Of a DNA stretch of 64,000 bases, positions 1 through 9,506 are shown in pieces; within the stretch, counting starts at the first letter, position 1, and the number at the start of each line of letters is the position of its first letter. Source of the DNA: CAWFGW01 sp963849955. Its GTDB lineage: Bacteria; Bacteroidota; Bacteroidia; Cytophagales; JAAEPT01. The notes under the pieces were generated by a model. The model was not told where the DNA came from. It saw nothing but the letters and a program-made list of their open reading frames with translations, and ran no database searches. Made by a program: the position numbers and the translations under genes. The stretch lies in the NCBI GenBank assembly GCA_963849955.1, contig CAWKJU010000009.1:372001-436000 (forward strand). The letters are read 5' to 3'.

Positions 1-1221
1 ATAAGAGGAATCTTGGCGAGCATCTCCAAAGCCGTCATACACTAAAAGTCCGGTTGTAGTACCCAAAAACACTTTCCTCCCAATGCTGGTAATAGCATGA
101 GGATTAAAATCAAACACCGGTATACCATCTGTAAACAAGGTAGAAACTTCTTGTTCTTCGGTAGCTTTATTATAGTGCATCAACTTGTCTACATACACCC
201 ATTTGGCAGTAGAATAGGTGAAATCTTTTTTATAGGCAAATCCTTTTCTATGGCTAAATGCTAACCATGGGTCTCCAAATTTTTGAAAATGAATGGCTAC
301 CGGAACGGGTGTTGAAAAGCTTTTTTGAAAAGGCAACTCTGTAGTAGTAGAATAATCAATCTTATCTACCAATTTACCCGCTAAACTATAAATAGCAATC
401 CCCCCATATACCGCATTTTCACCACCTATTGTATAGGTTTGAAATCCCATCCACATTTGATCATTTGCAGCTGCAATTGAAATACATTGTCTGGTACCAG
501 GACTATACGTGGTATTATTATCCACAGTATAAGCTGGATAAGGCATATCCGGATTGGCAACATTATCAAACTGACTTTTATCACTTGGTTTTCTACCTAA
601 ACCTCCTGGTGTCAAATAATATCCACCGGGAATATATTTAGGAACCATCATACGGATAATTGGGTCATATTCTTCTGTTAAATAACCAGTAGTCGTTAAA
701 TCATGATAACCATGGGCTGACCATATTGTACCATATTTATCGGCTGTTACTGCACGACAATTTCGTGTAGGTGTACCATCATTTTTTCGTTTTGGCAGCT
801 TCATTGCTTTTGCTGTTATTTCATCTCGTTCTGCTATGAAAGTATAAGGCTTGGTGGTAGTTGTAGTTAAAAATTGATGTAACCCTCCTCCTGATGCGGA
901 ACCGTATCCTAAACCACGGGAACCTACTAGAACTGTCGTTCTACCGTTGATAGTAGGCGTAGCTATTGTTTGTAACTGATATTTGTTGAAATTTTCATCT
1001 GTTGAAAACAATGTTAAAGAACCTTCTTTAATAGTTCCTGCAGCAGAATCCCCTTTGGCTTTCCACAATCCTTTGCTCATGGTTCCTGCCCATAAATTAC
1101 CTTCTGCGTCATAAGAGAGGCAAGTGAAACTAGTCCCTGTACCAATTTTTTTTACTGTTTGAGCCTGGGCTTGAAAAAAAACAGTTACAATTATAAGGGT
1201 ACTTGTTAGTAGTTGTCTCAT
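1..1221 (-). CDS. Secreted beta-propeller-like protein (N-terminal part, runs off window)
   Basis: The minus-strand frame is open from the ATG at 1221 to the window edge, about 407 codons. It starts with a clear signal peptide (MRQLLTSTLIIVTVFFQAQAQ). The body has repeated Asp/Gly-rich blade-like motifs such as YDAEGNLWAGT, DKYGTIWSAHG and VFLGTTTGLLVYDG, typical of two-component-regulator-propeller or T9SS-secreted propeller proteins of Bacteroidota. The C-terminus is outside the window, so a sorting domain or a signalling domain cannot be seen. Function unknown; extracellular or periplasmic location is inferred from the signal peptide. No operon partner is visible. Confidence 0.8.
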   Translation of the reverse strand, partial: MRQLLTSTLIIVTVFFQAQAQTVKKIGTGTSFTCLSYDAEGNLWAGTMSKGLWKAKGDSAAGTIKEGSLTLFSTDENFNKYQLQTIATPTINGRTTVLVGSRGLGYGSASGGGLHQFLTTTTTKPYTFIAERDEITAKAMKLPKRKNDGTPTRNCRAVTADKYGTIWSAHGYHDLTTTGYLTEEYDPIIRMMVPKYIPGGYYLTPGGLGRKPSDKSQFDNVANPDMPYPAYTVDNNTTYSPGTRQCISIAAANDQMWMGFQTYTIGGENAVYGGIAIYSLAGKLVDKIDYSTTTELPFQKSFSTPVPVAIHFQKFGDPWLAFSHRKGFAYKKDFTYSTAKWVYVDKLMHYNKATEEQEVSTLFTDGIPVFDFNPHAITSIGRKVFLGTTTGLLVYDGFGDARQDSSY

Positions 1222-1317
1222 GAGAATAGTTTTAATGCAAAATTATTATTCCTTATGAGTAACGAATTGATTACTTAACTAACGTAGGTTTTGAGTTGAT
1301 TAACGTTAAAAAATTCT

Positions 1318-1356
1318 TAAAAAAAGATCACCTTAGAAGCACATACCTCTAAGGTG
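1318..1356 (-). terminator. Rho-independent terminator
   Basis: A perfect 9-bp stem (CACCTTAGA / TCTAAGGTG, 1329-1356) is followed on the minus strand by a T-run (A-run at 1318-1325 on the plus strand). It lies directly after the stop of the minus-strand gene ending at 1363. Confidence 0.8.
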
Positions 1357-1362
1357 CTGATA

Positions 1363-1773
1363 TTAACTTAGTTTTTTTAAAAAATTCCACAGATCATCAA
1401 TCATCTGTTTTTCAGCTTTATTTGTACCTAAAAAAGAATCAGCAATGGCTGTGCAGGTGTTTACAGTTATTTCCTTTATATATTCAGAAAACATCTTAGG
1501 ATTTGCTTTCGCATAGATTTTAAAGTCTTCGAACGCTTGTTCTGCTGACTCTTTTGATTCATTCAAATACTGAAACATGAATTCGATATTAAACGCATTG
1601 TCCATACCAAATTCATCTTCGGTATCTTCCAAAGGTAGCCAAACCGTTTCGATGACTTTTTTTAATTCATCTATCTCCTCTTTTCTAACCACTTTATCAG
1701 CATAAGCCACAGCATAGAAAAGCTTCCCTACGTTCTGATAAAAAAGTTGCATTGTCTCATATGACTTCTTCAT
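1363..1773 (-). CDS. TerB-like small protein (tentative)
   Basis: 136-residue soluble, acidic, all-alpha protein without signal peptide. The segment LFYAVAYADKVVRKEEIDELKKVI resembles the first helices of TerB-like domains (alanine-rich helix, an Asp-rich turn, then E-rich helix). The match is by eye, so the family is an inference. It is a single-gene unit: a hairpin terminator follows immediately and the next upstream gene is more than 300 bp away. Confidence 0.6.
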   Translation of the reverse strand: MKKSYETMQLFYQNVGKLFYAVAYADKVVRKEEIDELKKVIETVWLPLEDTEDEFGMDNAFNIEFMFQYLNESKESAEQAFEDFKIYAKANPKMFSEYIKEITVNTCTAIADSFLGTNKAEKQMIDDLWNFLKKLS

Positions 1774-2104
1774 TCTTTATTTCTTTGGTTAACAAACATC
1801 GAAAATAGGAAAAACTATCATTTAGTAAAGCGCTTGTGGATAATTTAGACTAGTAAAAGATCACTCGTTAGAAAAAATGGCTCAAAATGTTGAAAGCTAT
1901 AGTTATGTAAAAAGCTATAGTTATGTAAGAGGAAAAAGTGTGGGGTAAAAACATAACATTGAATAACTAAGGCGGAATGATCTTTTATAGGATTCCTTTA
2001 CTTACTGATTTAGTGTCACATTCATTAATTTAATTATTTTAATAAAAAAACTTTCTTCTCCAACAAATCATTTTAACATAGTAACCTATTTACAAATATA
2101 GCCA
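1774..2104. other. Intergenic region with a tandem 18-bp repeat
   Basis: No coding sequence found. It contains two perfect head-to-tail copies of AAAGCTATAGTTATGTAA (1893-1910 and 1911-1928), probably a replication-slippage duplication. The rest is AT-rich and presumably holds the promoter of the gene starting at 1773. Confidence 0.6.
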
Positions 2105-2278
2105 TTAGCCCTCTGTATTTTTTAATAACCCGATTCCTGAGCTAAAAAATACTAGCCCTAAAATGGTAGCAATCCAAGTAGGAGAAGCAGTAACTTTACC
2201 TGTGAACATCGCGATAACGCCATATACCAAAGCAGCTCCTCCGATAATAACCATTGTTAATGCTAATCCTTTTTTCAT
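2105..2278 (-). CDS. Small two-helix membrane protein
   Basis: 57 codons. The protein begins MKKGLALTMVIIGGAALVYG and contains two hydrophobic stretches (about residues 5-24 and 35-53) separated by a short polar loop with TGKVTASP. It ends in LLKNTEG. Such short two-TM proteins are common in Bacteroidota and have no assigned role. Coding character is supported by the clear hydrophobic pattern and the Met-Lys-Lys start. It stands alone between two intergenic regions. Confidence 0.6.
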   Translation of the reverse strand: MKKGLALTMVIIGGAALVYGVIAMFTGKVTASPTWIATILGLVFFSSGIGLLKNTEG

Positions 2279-2337
2279 TTGCTTATATTAATTTATTGAA
2301 AGTTGTTCCTTATTATGTTAGCTCTTCTCCACCTATT

Positions 2338-2481
2338 TCAATCATCTAAAGGGAAAATCGTTAATAACTCTTCGATATTTCCTTTCCTTAGAATTTGTTT
2401 AGGAGGTTGAACTAATGTTAGTGATGTTTCTTCATTGGCAAAGAACGCACTAAAAACATTATGCTTTGAATATGAACTCAT
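2338..2481 (-). CDS. Possible small ORF (47 aa)
   Basis: An ATG-started minus-strand frame encodes a 47-residue peptide beginning MSSYSKHNVFSAFFANEE and ending TIFPLDD. The amino-acid composition looks protein-like, but there is no recognised family and no strong ribosome-binding site. It lies in the 330-bp gap downstream of the GH5 gene. It could also be a remnant of a longer gene. Confidence 0.25.
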   Translation of the reverse strand: MSSYSKHNVFSAFFANEETSLTLVQPPKQILRKGNIEELLTIFPLDD

Positions 2482-2610
2482 TGAGCACCACCCTCACATT
2501 AATTTGGGCAAAAATATCTACACGGTGTACTTAGATTTGCACAGATATATTTCTTTTAGAGAACAAAGGACTACAGAAACCTTGGGCCTACTACAGCGAT
2601 TCACCTTCTT

Positions 2611-4377
2611 TTATTTTTTTGGCTTTAAATCAAGTGCTTCAGCCATTCCTGGCAACAGAATATTTTCATTATCCATGATGCCAAACCACACTTGCCATGC
2701 GATATCCATTTCTTGGAAAATCTCACCCATTGTTTTGAAATAGGCATTTAAATCTTCGATTTTAGCGCTTTTCGGATATGCACCCCATTCATTGCAGATC
2801 AAAGGTACTTTATGCAAATATGCCCAGTTTTTTACTTTCACCAATCGGTTTTTAATGTGTTGTTTGTTACCCTCTTTATAGTAGGTTTTCATTTGGTCTT
2901 TTACCCACTGAGGCGTTCCCGCTGTTACCCCAAAATCGCGGTATTCTGTGGACCATTCTTCCATTGAATAAGGGAAAGGTATGTTTTTCATGGTACCCAT
3001 TTTAGCCCAAGAAGCTCCCTGGTGTGTGAACACAAAAGGATCATACATATGAAAACAATAGATTATGTATTTATCCGTAAATGGTTTGTTCTTTATCAAC
3101 TCATCCAAACTGTACCATTCAGTATCACCAAATATAATCGGCCGGGTCTTATCGACTTTCCTTATGGAGTCTATCATCATCTGTGCTAAAGACGTCCAGT
3201 CGACCTGATCAATAACTTCACCATCGGGTAAACTTAAGTTGGGTTCATTGGTCAACTCAAAGAACAGGTCTTCGCGTTTTTCATCTTTGAAATGCTCCGC
3301 CATCACTCGCCATAAAGATGCCATCGCTTGCTTAAACACTGGGTTCTTTGAAGCTGAACGGTTATATGTGCCATCATAAGCATGGTAATCAATAGTTAAG
3401 GATAAACCATGACGTTTTGTCCAAACATTCATTGAATCTAAAATGGTGTAAAGCAAGGGTTCAATTTCTATGTTTTTATTTGAACCATTTAAAACATTTT
3501 GTCTGTCGACAATATATAAATCAAAATCGATAGGAAGTCGAATACCTAAGATGCCTTGCTCAGCCTGTTTCTTAATAGTGGCTTCATTATATTTCCAAGT
3601 AGCGGGATCTGCAGATTTAATTTTATCGGCTTCTCCCCAACTAGCGAAGTTCATTCCTTTGGTTAGGTATTTTTGTGCTAGTGAATTTAATGGTGTATTC
3701 ACGTCACCTAATACTTTTTCAGGTGCTGGAATTTCTGCTGGTCGAATTTCCATGTTATGCTGTTTTTTATAGGTAATCTCTTCAACGAATTGGATTTTGT
3801 CAATTTGAAAACTACCTGACTCCTCGTTTAAATTCCAAACAAGTTTAACGGAGTTGTCGAGGTTAAGCTCCACTTTTTTACCCCACCCACCTTGAGTAAG
3901 CATTGAAAAATCGATTGTTACTTTAGTCCATGCATCGCTTGCTGGCACACTTATTTGATGGTTGTCGTAATCTTTTACCTCTGGAATATCTACTCGAAAA
4001 GTATGTGCGACTCCTTTATGCCAGTACGAAATTCCTGCATACTTCTTCGGGTTTACTGAAGCAGACTTTTCGATAGAAGTAGCAAAAGCATAATAGGGTC
4101 CCCATTGATAACCCGCTTTTTCCAAAATCACATTTGCCTCTAACATCCCAAGCGATTCATAACCTCCTGAAGTGACGAAAGCGGTCTTTTGCCAGGGGTT
4201 TTGTTGTAACCTACTTTTCCCTCCTGATGAGTTGTCGTTAAAAATATACCAATAGCCACCCAAGGAGTTGGTGGTATTGCCGTCTTCAAAGTCTTCAATC
4301 AGTAGCTGTGCTTTGACTGGTGAAAGGTTTAAGATTGATATTGCTAATACTATAATTAGTAGCTGTAAAGTTTTCAT
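2611..4377 (-). CDS. Secreted GH5 endoglucanase with N-terminal carbohydrate-binding domain
   Basis: 588 residues from the preferred ATG at 4377, which begins directly at a signal peptide ending VKAQ; an ATG three codons upstream is the alternative. Residues about 25-200 look like a CBM11/CIA30-type sugar-binding beta-sandwich (LLIEDFEDGN, GGYWY, GGKS). The rest is a GH5 catalytic barrel: FELTNEPN carries the acid/base Glu (about residue 378) and CNEWGAY the nucleophile Glu (about 530). Predicted to hydrolyse beta-1,4-glucans outside the cytoplasm. No T9SS sorting domain is visible. The neighbouring GH74 gene suggests shared plant-polysaccharide degradation. Confidence 0.88.
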   Translation of the reverse strand: MKTLQLLIIVLAISILNLSPVKAQLLIEDFEDGNTTNSLGGYWYIFNDNSSGGKSRLQQNPWQKTAFVTSGGYESLGMLEANVILEKAGYQWGPYYAFATSIEKSASVNPKKYAGISYWHKGVAHTFRVDIPEVKDYDNHQISVPASDAWTKVTIDFSMLTQGGWGKKVELNLDNSVKLVWNLNEESGSFQIDKIQFVEEITYKKQHNMEIRPAEIPAPEKVLGDVNTPLNSLAQKYLTKGMNFASWGEADKIKSADPATWKYNEATIKKQAEQGILGIRLPIDFDLYIVDRQNVLNGSNKNIEIEPLLYTILDSMNVWTKRHGLSLTIDYHAYDGTYNRSASKNPVFKQAMASLWRVMAEHFKDEKREDLFFELTNEPNLSLPDGEVIDQVDWTSLAQMMIDSIRKVDKTRPIIFGDTEWYSLDELIKNKPFTDKYIIYCFHMYDPFVFTHQGASWAKMGTMKNIPFPYSMEEWSTEYRDFGVTAGTPQWVKDQMKTYYKEGNKQHIKNRLVKVKNWAYLHKVPLICNEWGAYPKSAKIEDLNAYFKTMGEIFQEMDIAWQVWFGIMDNENILLPGMAEALDLKPKK

Positions 4378-4631
4378 AAAGAACATTCTGTATTTGAATT
4401 GTTTAATTTAATTATTCTTAATGGAATAGAAAACCTAATTGAGGAAGTTATCTTATAATATCGAGGAGTTATTTATTGAAAGCACTGAATAGAAATATAA
4501 TTTAGTAGCCGTTTTTAGTCACACCCCTCCATTAAGCCCCCATTCCTATTGCTTAATCCATTACAGTTTATACCTTTAATACTCATTACACTTGCTTCTT
4601 TAATCGGTTTTAACACAAAAAGATATATCGT

Positions 4632-5390
4632 ATGAATTCAAATCTAGCGGTACTCATAGATGGCGACAACATTCCTTCAGCGCATGTAAAAGAGATGATG
4701 GAGGAAATTGCAAAATATGGCAACCCCACCATCAAACGAATTTATGGTGATTGGACCAACCCTCATTTAGCAAAATGGAAAAACCTTTTATTACAAAACG
4801 CCATCACACCGATTCAACAATATGCCTATACCGCTGGTAAAAATGCTACAGACTCGGCTATGATTATTGATGCCATGGACATTCTATATTCCGAAAAAGT
4901 AACGGGATTTTGCCTTGTATCGAGCGATAGTGATTTTACAAAGCTGGCCACTCGCTTAAGGGAAGCGGGGATGCAAGTAATTGGCATTGGGGAAAAGAAA
5001 ACCCCTACTCCTTTTATTGTAGCGTGCGATAAATTTATCTACATCGAAATCATTCGGAATCAATCGAATAAAAAGGAAAATGTTAATCAAACAAATAAAT
5101 CGGAAGAGAACATAGACAAAGTTACCCCTGATGTGATCAAACTAATAGCTACCACTATTTCAGATTTGTCTGATGAAGAAGGTTGGGCTTTTTTGGGGGA
5201 TGTGGGCAGCCTTTTACAGAAGAAACAACCTAATTTTGACTCCCGAAACTATGGTTTTGAGAAATTGACACCATTAATTAAATCAATTGGCAATTTCGAG
5301 TTAGACCAACGGGAAAACTCAAAAAGCAGACATAAGTTAATCTATGTGAAAAATAAAGAGAAGTCAGCCAAAAGAGTTAAGAGAAGTTGA
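4632..5390 (+). CDS. NYN-domain ribonuclease-like protein with OST-HTH/LOTUS domain
   Basis: 252 residues. The N-terminal ~140 residues form a NYN (PIN-like) domain: AVLIDGDNIP, then DSAMIIDAMD and LVSSDSDFTKLATRLRE give the acidic metal-binding residues of the LabA/YaiI-type fold. After a polar linker, residues ~165-245 (PDVIKLIATTISDL ... GFEKLTPLIKSIGNFEL) match an OST-HTH (LOTUS) RNA-binding domain, ending in a basic tail. Domain logic suggests an RNA-binding endonuclease in the cytoplasm; substrate unknown. Single-gene unit on the opposite strand to its neighbours. Confidence 0.88.
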   Translation: MNSNLAVLIDGDNIPSAHVKEMMEEIAKYGNPTIKRIYGDWTNPHLAKWKNLLLQNAITPIQQYAYTAGKNATDSAMIIDAMDILYSEKVTGFCLVSSDSDFTKLATRLREAGMQVIGIGEKKTPTPFIVACDKFIYIEIIRNQSNKKENVNQTNKSEENIDKVTPDVIKLIATTISDLSDEEGWAFLGDVGSLLQKKQPNFDSRNYGFEKLTPLIKSIGNFELDQRENSKSRHKLIYVKNKEKSAKRVKRS

Positions 5391-5520
5391 TTACCCAGTA
5401 ATATTTAAGGATTCCGACAATAGTTAATAATCTATCTCACTATTAATGACTAAAGACATTGATTTCTACATCAACCCCAAGAAAAAACCATCTAAAAAGG
5501 TGAATAGTGAACCTAAAACA

Positions 5521-5552
5521 AAAAAGCAGCATGGAAATACCACGCTGCTTTT
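5521..5552. terminator. Bidirectional hairpin terminator
   Basis: The stem AAAAGCAGC / GCTGCTTTT closes with a second short pairing (ATGG / CCA) and has A/T runs on both sides. It sits between the convergent NYN gene and GH74 gene, so it can end transcription from both sides. Confidence 0.75.
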
Positions 5553-5576
5553 CTTATCCTAAATCGTTAGATGATG

Positions 5577-8519
5577 TTATTCTTTAACAATTTTATACGT
5601 CTGGTTATTGATCAGTAACATATAAATCCCAGAAGAAACCGATTCTAATGATACTTGATTTTCATTGCCAGATAAAATTGCTTTACCATAAGAATTGAAA
5701 AGCTCCCATTGTCCATTGAAATTCCCATTAATGATCACATGGCTGGTAGCTGGGTTTGGATATATAGCTAACTGATTTTCTTCCAGACTTGCTGAACCAG
5801 TGATGATGGATTCGAAGGTAAACAACTGGTTTTCACCACCTGTTCTTGTCCACAGCAATAAATTAATACCAGGAATTGTTGCTCCCCCTGATACATCCAC
5901 TACTAAGTTTGAGTTACCGCCATTTACTAACAAGAACTGGTCGTTTCCAGCATCTTCTAAAGTGAACTTACTATTAATGGGTGAAATAGTGGTGTTAATA
6001 TTATCCCCAGCAGTAGTACCAGCATAAACTAACTTGTTTGTTGAGTTCACATTGGTGATTTGGTATCCTTCGTTTACAAATTTGATATCCCATTGCTGAC
6101 TGGTACTTGAGTTACATGTTTGTTGAGTTACTGGTGATCCTGGCGATAAACATAATCCAGATTTAACCGAATGAATTACATATCGCCCATCTGCTAATGC
6201 TGTTGAGCACGGTTTTTTTCCTGTGGTTCCACCAGCACAAATCCCACAAGCATCTACAGTAGCTGTACCTCCCCATTGGTTATTACAATCTTGTTCGCAC
6301 GTAGAGTTTGGATCAATTCCAGTAGTTCCACCAGAGCAAATGCCACAATCATCAATAGATGCTGTTCCGTTTTCAACTTGATTACAGTCTTTTGAGCCCA
6401 CTGAACCAGTCACAATACCGCGACCTGCAGTACTCATGTAAACACGACCAAATTCATTCCAGTCACCTATTACAAACTGTCCATTACCAGGCCCGCCATA
6501 TTGATGTGCGTCATCATTAATTCGGGTCCAGCTTACTCCTTTATCTATGGATCTGAACACTCCTTGCACACCATTTACTGTACCCCAAATAAATACGGTT
6601 GGATAATCAGAAGTTGGAGCAGCTTTACCTAAGCCTACTGCGCCACATTGGGTTACCCCACTAATTGTGGTGAACGATTGACCCGAGTTGGTCGAGTGTT
6701 TTAATCCTCCATAGTTCATCGCTATCCAAATATCACCTTCGACATTCGGGTTTAAACGGATAATTTTTGAACCGTTGGTGCCAGCATTTCCTGCTGCGGA
6801 AAATGACTGTCCCGAATTGGTACTCACGTACATAATCCCGTTGCTTGGATTATAAGCATAAAACTTTGTAGCATTCACCGGGTCAGCTGTCGGTTTTGCT
6901 TCACTAATACTAATACCTGATGAAGTAGACCATGAACTTCCGTTGTTGGTAGAATAATAAGTAGTAGAAGATACTTCTGGACTATGTAAAAATGTTTTAC
7001 CATCGGCAGAAACAGCCACTCGACCTTTTTCCCCATTTATAGTTGCTTTACTCCATGTGCTCCCCCCATTTAACGTGTAATACATTTCAGTCCCTACTCG
7101 CAAGCGAATATCTGTATTTAACTCTGCGATATCCAAACCCGTGGTGGTTCCCATACGTGGTGAGAGGATTGGTGCATAATCGGTTACATCCGTATGTGTA
7201 AAGCCATCGTAGTCGCCAATAACAGAAACTAAAGGACCGTTTTTAATACTCTCAATATCTAAAGGAACAGTTTCTTCTAATCCATCCACTTCAAATCGCC
7301 AAATGCTTGGACTTGCAGCAATGTTGTCGTTGACGAATACCCCGTTACCAGAAGTAATCCATACTTTTTTGGTATCAAAAGGATCAAACTCGACCGAACC
7401 TGCCCAATGAATGGCATGACCATCAATCCAGGTTACGCCATTGGGTTGGATATCCACGCCATTTTTCATGACATCAGTCCACGATGTTCCACCGTTTGTA
7501 GTTAACAACACCCGATCACCATAAGCGTTGTCTTGGAATAAATAGGTATTGATGGTAGAAAGGACTACTCGATTCGGATTAGTGGGATCCACATTAACAC
7601 CACCAAAGGCTCGTGTAAAGCCAGCAGGAGTAACGTTCTTCCAAACGCCTGAAGTGGTATTGTATTTCCACACCTGTCCGTTCTCCATTGGTTCTGGTAC
7701 CGCCCAGTGTCCATGTGGACCTGCACCATCCGCGTAGGTAATGTATAAGTTACCATCACTTGCTAATGATGCTCGTTGCGGCATTAAATTGGTTGGACCG
7801 CCTGTTACTTCTGTAAAAGTTTGGCCTCCATTAGTAGTTTTATAAAAATTTGAACCTGTTCGAGATACTCCTACAAACATAGTTTGCGTATTTCCACCAC
7901 TCACCTTTGATTTATCTAAAACTACTAAGCTAATTCCGTTTTCATTGGGGGTTGTTGTGACATTCAAAGCGGATACCCTACTCCAAGTTGCTCCAGCATT
8001 GGTACTTTTAAACAAGCCATTCCAACGCGTACCACAATACAGTATATCCGAATTATTAGGGTCAACCACTAATTTCTCACCATTTTGACGGCCCATACCA
8101 TTTCCATGAGCTTTAAACTGGTTGGATACATTGACGATACTAAAGGTTTCGCCATAGTCAGTGGATTTAAGAATAGCTGTTTTACCATTATTAAAATAAG
8201 AAATCCCTACGAGCATATATACATAAGCATCGTTGTTAGGGTCTAGTGCTAATGACTCTACCCCCAAGTAACCTGTTTGGGCTTCTGAAACCCAATCGGT
8301 TAAAGGAATCCATTGACTATTCGCATTATCCCAGCGGTAAGCCCCTCCTACATCTGTACGGGCATAAACTAAATTTTCAACCGTTTTACTTGGGATAATT
8401 GCTGACACAAAACCACCTCCACCAATAGGCACATTTCCCCATTGATAATTCTGAGCGGATATGTTTCCAGCTAGAGTAAAACATAGTATAAGGGCAAAAT
8501 AACGTAGTTCTTTAAGCAT
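5577..8519 (-). CDS. Secreted GH74-type xyloglucanase-like protein with ricin-type domain and T9SS sorting signal
   Basis: 980 residues. After a signal peptide (to about residue 22) comes a double beta-propeller typical of GH74: the start GGGGFVSAIIPSKTVENLVY, the catalytic-type RTDVGGAYRWD and WIPLTDW, and a second Asp motif IGDYDGFTH. Around residues 700-765 are two Cys-rich repeats of the form TASIDDCGICSGGTTG. Residues ~770-890 form a beta-trefoil (ricin/CBM13-like; SGLCLSPGS, QQWDIKF). The last ~75 residues (LAIYPNPATSHVIING ... GIYMLLI) are a type A T9SS sorting domain. Predicted extracellular cleavage of xyloglucan or a related beta-glucan. Confidence 0.9.
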   Translation of the reverse strand: MLKELRYFALILCFTLAGNISAQNYQWGNVPIGGGGFVSAIIPSKTVENLVYARTDVGGAYRWDNANSQWIPLTDWVSEAQTGYLGVESLALDPNNDAYVYMLVGISYFNNGKTAILKSTDYGETFSIVNVSNQFKAHGNGMGRQNGEKLVVDPNNSDILYCGTRWNGLFKSTNAGATWSRVSALNVTTTPNENGISLVVLDKSKVSGGNTQTMFVGVSRTGSNFYKTTNGGQTFTEVTGGPTNLMPQRASLASDGNLYITYADGAGPHGHWAVPEPMENGQVWKYNTTSGVWKNVTPAGFTRAFGGVNVDPTNPNRVVLSTINTYLFQDNAYGDRVLLTTNGGTSWTDVMKNGVDIQPNGVTWIDGHAIHWAGSVEFDPFDTKKVWITSGNGVFVNDNIAASPSIWRFEVDGLEETVPLDIESIKNGPLVSVIGDYDGFTHTDVTDYAPILSPRMGTTTGLDIAELNTDIRLRVGTEMYYTLNGGSTWSKATINGEKGRVAVSADGKTFLHSPEVSSTTYYSTNNGSSWSTSSGISISEAKPTADPVNATKFYAYNPSNGIMYVSTNSGQSFSAAGNAGTNGSKIIRLNPNVEGDIWIAMNYGGLKHSTNSGQSFTTISGVTQCGAVGLGKAAPTSDYPTVFIWGTVNGVQGVFRSIDKGVSWTRINDDAHQYGGPGNGQFVIGDWNEFGRVYMSTAGRGIVTGSVGSKDCNQVENGTASIDDCGICSGGTTGIDPNSTCEQDCNNQWGGTATVDACGICAGGTTGKKPCSTALADGRYVIHSVKSGLCLSPGSPVTQQTCNSSTSQQWDIKFVNEGYQITNVNSTNKLVYAGTTAGDNINTTISPINSKFTLEDAGNDQFLLVNGGNSNLVVDVSGGATIPGINLLLWTRTGGENQLFTFESIITGSASLEENQLAIYPNPATSHVIINGNFNGQWELFNSYGKAILSGNENQVSLESVSSGIYMLLINNQTYKIVKE

Positions 8520-8525
8520 AAAATT

Positions 8526-9455
8526 CTAATTAGTTATTGTTGTTTTAAATTTTTCAAGCGCAATTTTTTGGACAGTAAAATCACAATTTTTATCTCCAAA
8601 AGCAGAAAAGGGTTTTAATGCTAAGTAACTATCCTCTAAATACCACGATGGAAATTGCCATAGATCCAATTGTTCTAAGCAAGTGTCTTCCACCTTTAAG
8701 AAGGAAAGTATTTTTTTTGGAAATACTTTATACCGATACTGAAACCATTTTTGGCTTTGATAAATGGGGATTTCCCCTTCACCAAACCACACTACATCTT
8801 CGAGCCGAATAGGTAAACATGATTTAATATTATAGTTAAAATATTCAATTTCCATGTCATTTTGAACCTGATAACTTAGCAAATCGGACCGATGAGTGAT
8901 CTCATAACTTAAGGGTTCTTTTATTCCACTCATTTGATGAAACACATAAGCACAATGGTGTTTCATCAATACCTCATTGATGGAATCATTGAGTGGATTT
9001 TCCAGTCTAAAGAATACAACGCCTGAATGTTTTTCTTTCACGGATATGATTTGATTTTCCCTCCGCTGCTCTTCAAATATTAACTTGGAAACACGTTTTT
9101 TAAAATAACGTTCATCTTGGGCTGTTGCAGTATCAAGTAGCGACATCTTCGTCTTCCACTTTTTGTGGTTTACTTGCCATTTTAGCTTCCATTTATTTTT
9201 GTCAATGGTGATTTGAACAGTAGAATCGGCAAAGACATACACGCCATTTTTTAATTCTCCCGGCATATAAACTTCTTTCACGTTCTTGAAGAAAAAATAG
9301 CGTACGTTCCAGATATTGTCATGACCCATTACTTCAACAAACAAAGAGTCTTGCTTCACAGTACCTGAAAAAATATAGGACCTTTCTTGATGCGCATGAA
9401 CCGAAGTTCCCACCATCAAACTAGACATGAGCAAAACAAAACAAATGAATTTCAT
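8526..9455 (-). CDS. Signal-peptide protein of unknown function upstream of the GH74 gene
   Basis: About 309 residues from ATG 9455, chosen because it begins directly with a signal peptide (MKFICFVLLMSSLMVGTSVHAHQ); a further ATG five codons upstream overlaps the control palindrome and is less likely. The mature part is beta-rich with many Trp and Tyr and no recognised motif. It ends only 6 bp before the GH74 start, so the two are probably cotranscribed. A role in envelope biology or in the same polysaccharide pathway is inference only. Confidence 0.65.
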   Translation of the reverse strand: MKFICFVLLMSSLMVGTSVHAHQERSYIFSGTVKQDSLFVEVMGHDNIWNVRYFFFKNVKEVYMPGELKNGVYVFADSTVQITIDKNKWKLKWQVNHKKWKTKMSLLDTATAQDERYFKKRVSKLIFEEQRRENQIISVKEKHSGVVFFRLENPLNDSINEVLMKHHCAYVFHQMSGIKEPLSYEITHRSDLLSYQVQNDMEIEYFNYNIKSCLPIRLEDVVWFGEGEIPIYQSQKWFQYRYKVFPKKILSFLKVEDTCLEQLDLWQFPSWYLEDSYLALKPFSAFGDKNCDFTVQKIALEKFKTTITN

Positions 9456-9464
9456 TACTTTTAT

Positions 9465-9480
9465 ATACATCCGGATGTAT
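9465..9480. promoter_or_regulatory. Perfect 16-bp palindrome in a divergent promoter region
   Basis: ATACATCCGGATGTAT is its own reverse complement and sits 9 bp before the minus-strand start at 9455 and 26 bp before the plus-strand HupE start at 9507. Its position suggests an operator for a dimeric regulator controlling one or both genes. No regulator is identified. Confidence 0.5.
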
Positions 9481-9506
9481 CTAAAAGTAACGATTTTAAA
9501 AAATAA

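Noticed and set aside
2435..2743. 102-codon plus-strand ORF
   Set aside because: Overlaps the GH5 3' end; low-complexity composition; no start signal. Treated as antisense shadow.
5446..5559. 37-codon plus-strand ORF before the GH74 gene
   Set aside because: It runs through the bidirectional terminator and its last third is the hairpin sequence.
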